DNA from: Thermoplasmata archaeon | Lineage (GTDB): Archaea; Thermoplasmatota; Thermoplasmata; Thermoplasmatales; Thermoplasmataceae | Direction of reading: 5' to 3' | Assembly: GCA_021845325.1 (NCBI GenBank) | Contig: JAKBRR010000147.1 | Coordinates: 1 to 5,407, forward strand | DNA length: 5,407 nt | Shown: piece after piece, positions 1 to 5,407 of the stretch | Layout: each line of letters begins with the position of its first letter | Numbering within the stretch: the stretch's first letter is position 1 | The notes under the pieces: model-generated | What the model was told of the DNA's origin: nothing | Seen by the model: the letters and a program-made list of their open reading frames with translations, nothing else | Database searches by the model: none | Program-made: the position numbers and the translations under genes

Positions 1-54
1 TTTCCATCTTTTATGTTGGTGAGCCTGATGCCACATAGTCTGGATCAGAATGTT

Positions 55-127
55 GCCACTGTAGCTCAGCTGGTAGAGCAGCTGATTTGTAATCAGCAGG
101 TCGGGGGATCGAAACCCTCCAGTGGCT
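55..127 (+). tRNA. tRNA-Thr (anticodon TGT)
   Basis: All four arms can be folded by eye. The acceptor stem is GCCACTG (55-61) with CAGTGGC (120-126). The D stem is GCTC/GAGC (64-67 with 76-79), with the GG pair in its loop. The anticodon stem is GCTGA/TCAGC (81-85 with 93-97) around loop TTTGTAA, giving anticodon TGT, which reads ACA threonine codons. The T stem is GGGGG/CCCTC (103-107 with 115-119, one G-U pair). The discriminator base is T127. The first pairs G-C and C-G plus a U discriminator are typical of archaeal threonine tRNAs. CCA is not encoded, so it would be added after transcription. There is no intron. One oddity is the T loop ATCGAAA, with A at positions 54 and 60 where elongator tRNAs usually have T54 and a pyrimidine at 60. 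Confidence 0.95.
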
Positions 128-128
128 C

Positions 129-132
129 TTTT
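129..132 (+). terminator. Oligo-T stop signal after the tRNA
   Basis: A run of four T begins two bases after the discriminator base, followed by a pyrimidine-rich stretch. Archaeal RNA polymerase commonly ends transcripts of stable RNA genes at short T runs on the non-template strand. The run is short, so this is only a likely site. Confidence 0.4.
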
Positions 133-177
133 CCTACGTTCCGAAGCCACATACGTTGAACAACGGGGCTATTTGTA

Positions 178-301
178 ATGAAATTAATTGTACAATTTAC
201 TCCACAGTATACATGTTATTGAAACGGTGCTGAATCAGTTCATGGATAATCCTGATAAGAAAAAGCGGTTCCAGAGAGAACTGGCAGGGCAAGAAAAATA
301 A
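178..301 (+). pseudogene. Possible remnant of a small gene next to the tRNA
   Basis: An ATG at 178 opens a 14-codon frame (start MKLIVQFTPQYT). The neighbouring frame, open from 188 to the TAA at 299-301, gives a well-formed C-terminal-like tail from about 215 (VIETVLNQFMDNPDKKKRFQ and six more residues). Joining the two near 212-217 needs a one-base correction and gives a coherent protein of about 41 residues. I do not recognise the family. Two features suggest the left-over end of a mobile-element or integration gene rather than a working gene: the position immediately 3' of a tRNA, and the lysine/arginine-rich end. The evidence is composition and frame appearance only, so chance is a real alternative. 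Confidence 0.25.
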
Positions 302-350
302 TTGGACAGATCGGGATTTGCCTAATGTTTTAAGAAGGGAATACTAATAT

Positions 351-1227
351 CTAAAATATCCTAGCAAGAAAAAGAATGACATTAACAATGGTAGCAGCAG
401 CAATCACAACTGTGAGACAAAGCATCCTTCTGGAATACTTACGATCTTCTTTAATTTTCAAAACATCTATCTTCGATTTCCTTAAGCCAGTAGCATACAA
501 TAGGTGCTTTTCGTTCATATCGAGACTTTTCAGAATAAGAGATGCAAGATTAGATATTATGGGGCCAGGTCTCTCCAATCCATATTTCTCCTGATCTGAT
601 GAATACAGATTAGTTTCTTCGGGAGGTATTGGAAGTTCATAGAGAAACGTCTTCTGGGAAGGATTGACCAAATCCTTTAGTTCTTTCAGGTAATTGACCG
701 AAATTTTTTCATCTATAGCTGTATGGAATATTAGATCTTGCAATTCTTCAGTGTCTTATTCGTATCGAGCTTAGTTTTCATCTGAGCCAATTTCTGCTAT
801 GTAGTAATATCCCTAATCAATCCTTCGACAAGTCTGTTCCAGGTATTCAATAACTGTAGTACAAGTATTTGCTCTGATCCTAATGAAAAGTCTAGGAGAC
901 CGAATGTTCCTGGGAACTGCAGTACAGGCATACTCTCCAAATTGGACAATGGTATCTCTGAACCCCCATATTCAGGAAGGTAAGGTACAAAGGCGTAGAA
1001 TCATCCAGAGAGCCTTGCACAATTTTTCCAATAATAAACATCTTGATGGCATACCCTCTAACTATGCTTTTGTCGTATGAGAATCCGCCTTCGAAGAAAC
1101 TCAAAGGTTCCAATGAAATGACATTGGATCGAATATCCTTGATCTTTTGCTCTTGCTGTGACTTCGCCATTGAAAGAACATTTCCAACATAATTCGCGGG
1201 TATTGTGCTCTCGTCCCGATCTTTCAT
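351..1227 (-). pseudogene. Gene 2: broken gene for a C-tail-anchored membrane protein of unknown family
   Basis: I do not recognise the family. Three consecutive frames read as one damaged gene. Frame one starts at ATG 1227 (MKDRDESTIPANYV) and reads well to about 983. Frame two runs from about 976 (PEYGGSEIPLSNLESMPVLQ) to about 758. Frame three runs from about 755 (DTEELQDLIFHTAIDEK) to the TAG at 351-353. Breaks: a 5-bp tandem duplication at 978-987 whose removal restores TPLYLPEYGGS; an amber codon at 797-799 inside otherwise coding-like sequence; and a one-base loss near 755-760. The rebuilt product has about 290 residues. It is soluble for most of its length and ends in one hydrophobic helix (about residues 107-127 of the last open segment). 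A KIKEDRKYSRR basic stretch before the helix predicts a cytoplasmic body with a short outward tail. No SD is evident before 1227. It lies downstream of gene 1 on the same strand, as in an operon. Separate short genes are possible but would explain the pattern less well. Confidence 0.65.
978..987. repeat. 5-bp tandem duplication (AGGTA x2) causing a frameshift
   Basis: On the + strand AGGTA occurs twice in a row (978-982 and 983-987); on the coding strand this is TACCT TACCT. Dropping one unit joins the upstream and downstream open frames of gene 2 without a seam, giving TPLYLPEYGGS. This is the usual signature of replication slippage. Confidence 0.75.
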
Positions 1228-1263
1228 TATTTTTTATTCTACTAGATCTTTTGCAGATATTTC

Positions 1264-1813
1264 CTATTCAAGTGAACTGAGTTCTTTATTTAAATCATCA
1301 AAGAAATTGCGCTCTGCCTCTATGACGAATTCTGCAACAAAATTTGGGAGGGATACGTTATGTATGGCTCTTGCCGAGAACTTAAGAATACGAAAATCCT
1401 TAGAAGAATCTGTAAGAGGAATAGGACCTTCGCTGAAGCATCTTCCAAGAAGGAGTGAAAGCTTCCATGTTTTGCCCTCTATATCGGATTTTTTTAGCTT
1501 CTGAAGGTCATCAATTTTCAAGACGACCTCAATAATGACGATTTTGAGTGGTAATATTCCATCCCTATATATCCAAAAAACCACGTTAATAATGTAATCT
1601 AAGAATTCAGAATCAGATTTGCATACCGGTCGAATTCGTCTTATGAAATCGTGTATATTCTCTGCGGTGAACTTAGTCGGTGTGTTGCCTTCAGGAGTTG
1701 AGGCAGAAAAACCAAACCCCATTGATCTTCTTAATAATCTCAATCTCCTCATCATCAGATATGTAATCTGCATAAAGAAGACGAGAGTGTGCGATTTTCG
1801 TTGAAGGGCGCAT
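1264..1813 (-). pseudogene. Gene 1: frameshifted gene for an unknown soluble protein
   Basis: I do not recognise the family. The best start is ATG 1813 (MRPSTKIAHSRLLYADYISD, then DDEEIEIIKKINGVW), a frame that stops at TGA 1691-1693. The adjacent frame continues to TAG 1264-1266. Removing one base from the A5 run at 1707-1711 (T5 on the coding strand) joins them as INGVWFSASTPEG, giving about 182 residues. The upstream part of the second frame (MMRRLRLLRR) is arginine-rich and looks like the off-frame shadow of the acidic DDEEIEIIKK coding, which has codons beginning with purines. This favours the frameshift over a start at ATG 1773. The product has hydrophobic segments such as FLDYIINVVFWIY but no clear signal peptide or membrane anchor, and ends in a charged helix (FDDLNKELSSLE). 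After the TAG the same frame continues for nine coding-like codons (EISAKDLVE) to TAA 1237-1239, nine bases before gene 2. A shorter intact protein from ATG 1773 (169 residues) is the main alternative. Confidence 0.6.
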
Positions 1814-1818
1814 ACGGC

Positions 1819-1828
1819 TATATATATT
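1819..1828 (-). promoter_or_regulatory. Alternating AT tract, alternative TATA box
   Basis: The coding strand reads AATATATATA, a good TATA-box shape. Transcription started from it would begin near 1797, inside the ATG 1813 frame. It would suit only translation from ATG 1773 of the shorter 169-residue form. It therefore competes with the box at 1837-1845 as the active element. Confidence 0.3.
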
Positions 1829-1836
1829 AGGAAGAG

Positions 1837-1845
1837 TTTAATAAT
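1837..1845 (-). promoter_or_regulatory. Possible TATA box for gene 1 (near-leaderless start)
   Basis: On the coding strand ATTATTAAA ends 24 bases before ATG 1813, the usual spacing between an archaeal TATA box and the transcription start. This would give a leaderless or nearly leaderless mRNA. No SD-like sequence precedes the ATG, which agrees. A second A/T tract lies at 1819-1828 (see separate entry). Confidence 0.35.
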
Positions 1846-1908
1846 TATCGGGGGCGGAGATTTATTTTGTGATTTTAAGCTATCAGCTGGGGGTTCGACT
1901 ATCTTTTC

Positions 1909-2064
1909 TCAAAAAGTATGGTCGCAGTGCCGTACAGTTATTGTCCCTTGAATAGTTGAAGAGCAGCAAGATACAAGAACCTCACTCATATTCTTGTAAC
2001 TCTCCTCCTGTTCCCATGGAATTGCACTTCCGCAGGAGAAAGTAGTGTTCCTTGAGCAAGACAT
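1909..2064 (-). CDS. Possible 51-residue Cys/His-containing small protein
   Basis: The frame runs from ATG 2064 to TGA 1909-1911 and encodes 51 residues starting MSCSRNTTFSCG. Cysteines at 3, 11, 33, 34 and 47 and histidines at 46 and 49 (ending RHCDHTF) could bind a metal, but they are not spaced as a classic zinc ribbon, and I do not recognise a family. It begins 38 bases after the res stop on the same strand. It could be read from its own A/T-rich box at 2094-2101, about 30 bases before the ATG, giving a short leader. No SD is seen. It may instead be a chance ORF, or the eroded end of a larger gene given the decay further downstream. It fills most of the otherwise gene-free stretch between res and gene 1. 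Confidence 0.3.
   Translation of the reverse strand: MSCSRNTTFSCGSAIPWEQEESYKNMSEVLVSCCSSTIQGTITVRHCDHTF
1972..1998. repeat. Perfect 8-bp inverted repeat, 11-base loop
   Basis: TACAAGAA (1972-1979) and TTCTTGTA (1991-1998) are exact reverse complements separated by 11 bases. They could form a hairpin in RNA downstream of res or act as a dyad binding site. No T run follows on the - strand, so a terminator is not well supported. The repeat lies inside the possible 51-residue ORF. Confidence 0.5.
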
Positions 2065-2093
2065 GGTGAATTTGACACTAATCAGTGGTTCTC

Positions 2094-2101
2094 TATTAAA
2101 A
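2094..2101 (-). promoter_or_regulatory. Possible TATA box between res and the small ORF
   Basis: TTTTAATA on the - strand directly follows the res stop codon and lies about 30 bases before ATG 2064, which suits an archaeal promoter with a short leader. A/T-rich sequence is common here, so this is weak. Confidence 0.25.
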
Positions 2102-2102
2102 T

Positions 2103-5078
2103 TTATAATACAGAAAAAATCTGGCTAACATCATCAATCCAATACTTTCTGTAACCTTCACCTACCACTTTCAAATCGTCTGTCCTCATGAACAGGTGCA
2201 CTTTTATAGAAAACTCGCCGAACAGAAACTCCTTCTGAGAACCATTATCTTCAAACAGTTTACTGAAATAGTCTGCCTTTTGTTGATAATCTGTATATTT
2301 AGTGCTTTTAGGGTCTACAAACACTATTCTATATTCACTTCCTTTTTTGAGCCAGAATATGAAGTCTGGAGAGTAGTCTCTCATCTTGTTCTTGTATGCG
2401 TCGTAGTACGGAACACCGATTCTGTCCAAACTCTCATCGATCTTAGAGAAAACCCACCAGTCTATTTTTAGGTCCTTTGCTTCATCACTGGAGATGAATG
2501 TGTCCAGATCATGCACAAATTCCTTCTCACTATCGACCTTTATTATGTGGTTTATGAAATCAGCCTTATCAGAGGCTGACAAGATTATTGGCAAATAATA
2601 ATGATGTGCTATACTGATTAACTCTATTTTGCTTTCATCATAGTCAAATAACAATCTCTTCTTGGTTTTTGTTAACTTTTCTATCTGAGAAGTATATTCA
2701 TCTATATCTATTTCTTTAGATTCAAGCTTCCTTTTAAGCTCTTTCTTTATTATTTCTGGACTTTTAAAGCTTCTTATCTCTTCTAGTTTTTCGGTCAACT
2801 CTTTTTTCTTTTCTTCAGAGGCCATTTCCACGCCAATTTCTTTAAAATGAATGATCTCATCTTCAAGTTCCTTAAATTTGTTCATTTCCATCAGGGAGGT
2901 ATTAAGATGGTCTATGAGGTTCGACAATTGTTTATGGGCATTGTTCGAATCTCTAGTTGCAAAATTACCCTCTTCTAGATAAGCATGTAATCGGTCTAAA
3001 GTGGCGGGATTCGCTCTATCAGAATAGAGTGCATAGATCACTCTATCATCTTCGATCCAGTTGACATAATTCTCTATAAGCTTGAAATTGCCACGGAATG
3101 TTGGTAGATCCTTTAACTGAACTTCCTTCTTTTCTACGTAAACTGGCACAAGAAGTGTTGGATTGAAGTCAAAATTATTCTTCCTGACATCTATGAGTTC
3201 ACCAGCCTTTTCTCGCTCAAATTTTATACTTCCTATTATTTCTCTTAAGTTTTGTTCGTTAGTTCCAAAAACGAACAAAGTCTCCATGAGGGAGACTGAG
3301 CCCCCCATCTTCTTTTCCTGTACAAGAGAGAATATTTCCTTTGCTTCGGCATCTCCATTCTTTGATAAGGTTTCAAGTCTTTGGCGTTTATCCCTAAGCG
3401 GCTCTATCCTTACTCCTCTGCCTAAGGATTGGAGAACATATTTTTTTGCATCTCCACTTCCTATATTTACGAAAACCATTACGTTTGGCCTGTCGGAATC
3501 CCACCCCTCATAAAAAGCCCTGGAACCCATAAGTATGTTAATAGTACTTTCTTTGCTATTGAGATTATTAAAAAAGCTGGCTTCAATGGGATTTTCACTA
3601 ATCTCGTAGTCTGATAGTGTCTGCTTTAACCATTTAGTTATGTCGCCTATTTTCATTGAGGCAAAATACTTGTCCGAGGTCTTAAGCTTGAATGCAAGTT
3701 CTTCTTTGTTAGCCAGAGTCTTAACAACTTCAATTTTACCTGTACTGTCAGAATTGTATACGAGTTTTAAAACATCACCAAAGGCTAGAGTTGAGAGGTC
3801 AGTCTTGTCAAACATAATCTTTCTATTTCCGAATACGTAACTTGGGTGATTTTCTAATTCATCTGCTATGGAACTCTTAATCTTCTCAAATAAACTAGTG
3901 TCGATCTTGTTAAGTGCTATTTCTCCCAATGTTTCAAAGAATATTTGAAGATCTGAATTCTCTATACTTGTGGTATTTCCGTAAAGTACCAGCAGCGGGT
4001 TATGATAAATATTATCAGAAGCGAGGGATGATTTTTGGTAAGCCTTCTTAACCAATGCTAGAGTGAACAGAGTCTTCAGCACAACATTTTTTCTTTCCTC
4101 AAAATCTATGTTATCATTTTCTCTTTTGAAGGCATCCATGCTCTGTTGCGAAACGTAAACATTCTTACCATATCCTCTCTCTGTAAAAGCCTCTAGATTT
4201 AGATTGAATACGGTTGTTATCAAATCCCATGCATCGGTAAACGTAGCAGAGAAATTAAATAGAAATCCATTGCGGGAGAGAATTGAGTAAAAAACCTGTC
4301 TTTTGGAGTCTTCCTTATTGCCTTTATGTGCTTCATCCAGGATAATGTACCATTTTCCATTGTTCTCTATATCCTCAAATGAAAGGAGTTTTTCACTGGT
4401 TGTGTTGGATATTAGATCGGAGCGGTAAATAAAGACATTTATATCGTCCTTGCTAAAAAGTAAGTTATGCTTAACGTTGTCATATTCCTTTAAATCCCAA
4501 TATCTTATCTTTAATGGTGAAAATGAATTGAATTCATCGATATGGGCTTTAATTTGCTCTATTAAGTCTACCCGATATGTGAGAAATAAGATGTCTTCAT
4601 CGGGAATTGACCCTCTTTTTTTAAGTTCATGCAAAATTTCTATCAGTTTCACTATTACAAGGCTTTTACCGCTACCAGTAGCCATCCAGAAACCAATTCT
4701 ATTCGTGAAGTTGAAGAAGGGTATTCTTTCATTTTCTGATTCGTAGAACCTACTTGCAATTTTGAAAATATTGCTATTTTTATTTGGAATACCCAATACA
4801 TCTGCCTGCTTTAGGTGTGTTTTGATTGAGTTAAAGAGTGACTTTTTGCCCTCTAAAATGCTATTCTCATATTCAGAGCGCGGATAGTTCAACAGATTAA
4901 CATAGTAATGGTATAGGAACTTCAATCCCGACTTCAAAGCCTCCTTTTGATAATCATACAGAAATTTCTTATTGGAAAACCTTTCAAATTTGAAATCCCA
5001 GGAATCTGGTAAACCCTCGAATGTGATGTCTGAAATGAGTTTTAGGTATACCGGTCTTATTCTCTCATTGTTAGCCAT
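2103..5078 (-). CDS. res: Type III restriction-modification system, restriction (helicase-nuclease) subunit Res
   Basis: This 991-residue protein is the ATP-dependent restriction subunit that acts with Mod. It uses ATP hydrolysis to communicate along DNA between recognition sites and then cuts. Motifs are visible in order. A Q-like motif lies at YDYQKEAL (41-48). Walker A is ATGSGKS (133-139, K138) and the DEAH box is D248-H251. Motif III is SAT (277-279). Motif V lies around GSRAFYEGWDSDRPN (518-532) and motif VI is QSLGRGVR (550-557, with R554 and R557). A lysine/glutamate-rich helical, coiled-coil-like stretch spans about 735-810. The C-terminal nuclease has SPDF (D905) and VDPK (D922, K924), a PD-(D/E)XK arrangement. 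The length is normal for the family and no motif is missing, so it looks active. ATG 5078 comes one base after the mod stop. GGTGG at 5083-5087, four bases before the ATG, is the likely ribosome-binding sequence and lies in the last Trp codons of mod. Expression is probably translationally coupled to mod. Confidence 0.95.
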   Translation of the reverse strand: MANNERIRPVYLKLISDITFEGLPDSWDFKFERFSNKKFLYDYQKEALKSGLKFLYHYYVNLLNYPRSEYENSILEGKKSLFNSIKTHLKQADVLGIPNKNSNIFKIASRFYESENERIPFFNFTNRIGFWMATGSGKSLVIVKLIEILHELKKRGSIPDEDILFLTYRVDLIEQIKAHIDEFNSFSPLKIRYWDLKEYDNVKHNLLFSKDDINVFIYRSDLISNTTSEKLLSFEDIENNGKWYIILDEAHKGNKEDSKRQVFYSILSRNGFLFNFSATFTDAWDLITTVFNLNLEAFTERGYGKNVYVSQQSMDAFKRENDNIDFEERKNVVLKTLFTLALVKKAYQKSSLASDNIYHNPLLVLYGNTTSIENSDLQIFFETLGEIALNKIDTSLFEKIKSSIADELENHPSYVFGNRKIMFDKTDLSTLAFGDVLKLVYNSDSTGKIEVVKTLANKEELAFKLKTSDKYFASMKIGDITKWLKQTLSDYEISENPIEASFFNNLNSKESTINILMGSRAFYEGWDSDRPNVMVFVNIGSGDAKKYVLQSLGRGVRIEPLRDKRQRLETLSKNGDAEAKEIFSLVQEKKMGGSVSLMETLFVFGTNEQNLREIIGSIKFEREKAGELIDVRKNNFDFNPTLLVPVYVEKKEVQLKDLPTFRGNFKLIENYVNWIEDDRVIYALYSDRANPATLDRLHAYLEEGNFATRDSNNAHKQLSNLIDHLNTSLMEMNKFKELEDEIIHFKEIGVEMASEEKKKELTEKLEEIRSFKSPEIIKKELKRKLESKEIDIDEYTSQIEKLTKTKKRLLFDYDESKIELISIAHHYYLPIILSASDKADFINHIIKVDSEKEFVHDLDTFISSDEAKDLKIDWWVFSKIDESLDRIGVPYYDAYKNKMRDYSPDFIFWLKKGSEYRIVFVDPKSTKYTDYQQKADYFSKLFEDNGSQKEFLFGEFSIKVHLFMRTDDLKVVGEGYRKYWIDDVSQIFSVL

Positions 5079-5079
5079 T

Positions 5080-5407
5080 CTACCACCAAATCAGGGGCTT
5101 TATTGTTTGGAAATCTATTTCCGAGAAGTTTACTTTTTCATCGTCCTCAAAGATAACCGCATCCTTTTCTATTCTTTTTATGAACTTTCCTTTAATATTC
5201 GACAAAGTCTCGGCTAGGTCTATATTAGGGTAAATCTCATCATACTTTATCTTCATTTTATTATTTTTATAATCTATTTCCATTCTGTCAATCATTTTTT
5301 TATCTTTTAGGAAAACATATTGATTGTAGACATCATCACTATTCAAATTAAGAAAGGGCTCAGAATCACTGTAATGGGTATTTTTTAGTGCCTGCTCATA
5401 TTGCTCC
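5080..5407 (-). CDS. mod: Type III DNA methyltransferase Mod, C-terminal end (partial)
   Basis: The frame is open from the right edge to TAG 5080-5082 and gives the last 109 residues of a protein whose start lies outside the window. The TTG at 5346 is not a real start, because the frame continues upstream to the edge (reading EQYEQALKNTHYSDSEPFLN). The segment YNQYVFLKDKKMIDRMEID, then YPNIDLAETLSNIKGKFIKRI and the terminal IKPLIWW match what I know of the C-terminal end of Type III adenine-specific methyltransferases. These modify adenine in a short asymmetric site and give the complex its sequence specificity. The catalytic DPPY and SAM-binding motifs and the target-recognition domain would lie upstream and cannot be judged here. 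The immediate downstream neighbour is res, one base away, which strongly supports the assignment. A different methyltransferase class sharing this tail is less likely. Confidence 0.88.
   Translation of the reverse strand, partial: EQYEQALKNTHYSDSEPFLNLNSDDVYNQYVFLKDKKMIDRMEIDYKNNKMKIKYDEIYPNIDLAETLSNIKGKFIKRIEKDAVIFEDDEKVNFSEIDFQTIKPLIWW
5083..5087 (-). promoter_or_regulatory. Ribosome-binding sequence of res inside the end of mod
   Basis: GGTGG sits four bases before ATG 5078 and can pair in part with the CACC of the 16S rRNA 3' end. It is formed by the two final tryptophan codons of mod (TGG TGG), so ribosomes finishing mod would be placed directly at the res start. Confidence 0.5.

Noticed and set aside
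30..143. GCCACATA repeated on both sides of the tRNA (30-37 and 136-143) as attachment sites
   Set aside because: Eight bases is too short, the repeats share no longer flanks, and they are not placed as an integration duplication of the tRNA end.
1..160. + strand frame open across the tRNA gene
   Set aside because: It reads straight through a perfectly folding tRNA and has no recognisable protein character.
883..1080. 65-codon + strand ORF opposite gene 2
   Set aside because: It lies antisense to gene 2, has no start signal and no protein-like pattern. The reverse strand gives much better coding sequence.
351..1266. Pyrrolysine (TAG recoding) system explaining the in-frame amber codons
   Set aside because: Mod itself ends at TAG after its family-typical IKPLIWW, and gene 2 also ends at TAG, so TAG serves as a normal stop. 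The same genes also have frame breaks that recoding would not explain.
1205..1504. 99-codon + strand ORF opposite gene 1
   Set aside because: Serine/arginine-rich composition is typical of the antisense shadow of a coding frame; the - strand frame is the better candidate.
1885..1905. tRNA-like T arm (GGGGGTTCGACT)
   Set aside because: The bases after the loop (ATCTT) do not pair with the GGGGG, and no acceptor, D or anticodon arm can be found upstream.
1828..1908. Upstream extension of the 169-codon gene 1 frame through a hydrophobic IIIKLFLIYIAVCAL stretch
   Set aside because: The frame is open back to TGA 1909-1911 but has no ATG, GTG or TTG before ATG 1773, and the stretch coincides with the A/T-rich promoter-like region.
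3163..3513. 116-codon + strand ORF inside res
   Set aside because: It is fully antisense to conserved helicase coding sequence, including motifs V and VI, so it is a shadow frame.

Overview
This AT-rich window looks archaeal. It has a tRNA-Thr gene with no encoded CCA and with a U discriminator base. Its reading frames lean on AGA/AGG and ATA codons, and TATA-like boxes sit close to start codons. A thermoplasmatal or related euryarchaeal host fits, but an AT-rich bacterium is not fully excluded from this window alone.

Layout. The left end (55-127) holds tRNA-Thr(UGU) on the + strand. Just 3' of it is a short possible gene remnant (178-301, +). Everything else lies on the - strand and, in the direction of transcription, runs from right to left. 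First come the last 109 codons of a Type III DNA methyltransferase gene (mod, cut by the right edge). One base later comes a complete 991-residue Type III restriction subunit (res). Next is a possible 51-residue Cys/His-containing ORF. Last are two unrecognised genes, here called gene 1 (about 1813-1264) and gene 2 (1227-351).

How they work together. Mod and Res form a Type III restriction-modification system: Mod recognises and methylates an asymmetric site, and Res supplies the helicase/ATPase and the PD-(D/E)XK nuclease. The pair is tightly coupled, and the tandem Trp codons that end mod also form the only SD-like sequence in front of res. All helicase and nuclease motifs of Res are present.

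The most notable result is in the left third. Genes 1 and 2 look as if they carry only ordinary short ORFs, but reading across frames shows two damaged genes. Gene 1 has a one-base excess at an A5/T5 run and ends at an amber codon beyond which the frame still looks coding. Gene 2 has a 5-bp tandem duplication whose removal restores a smooth frame, an internal amber codon, and a one-base loss. Reconstructed, gene 2 is a protein of about 290 residues with a single C-terminal membrane anchor, and gene 1 is a soluble protein of about 182-191 residues. I do not recognise either family. The tRNA-bordered position, the linked restriction-modification genes and the decaying neighbours suggest a genomic island.
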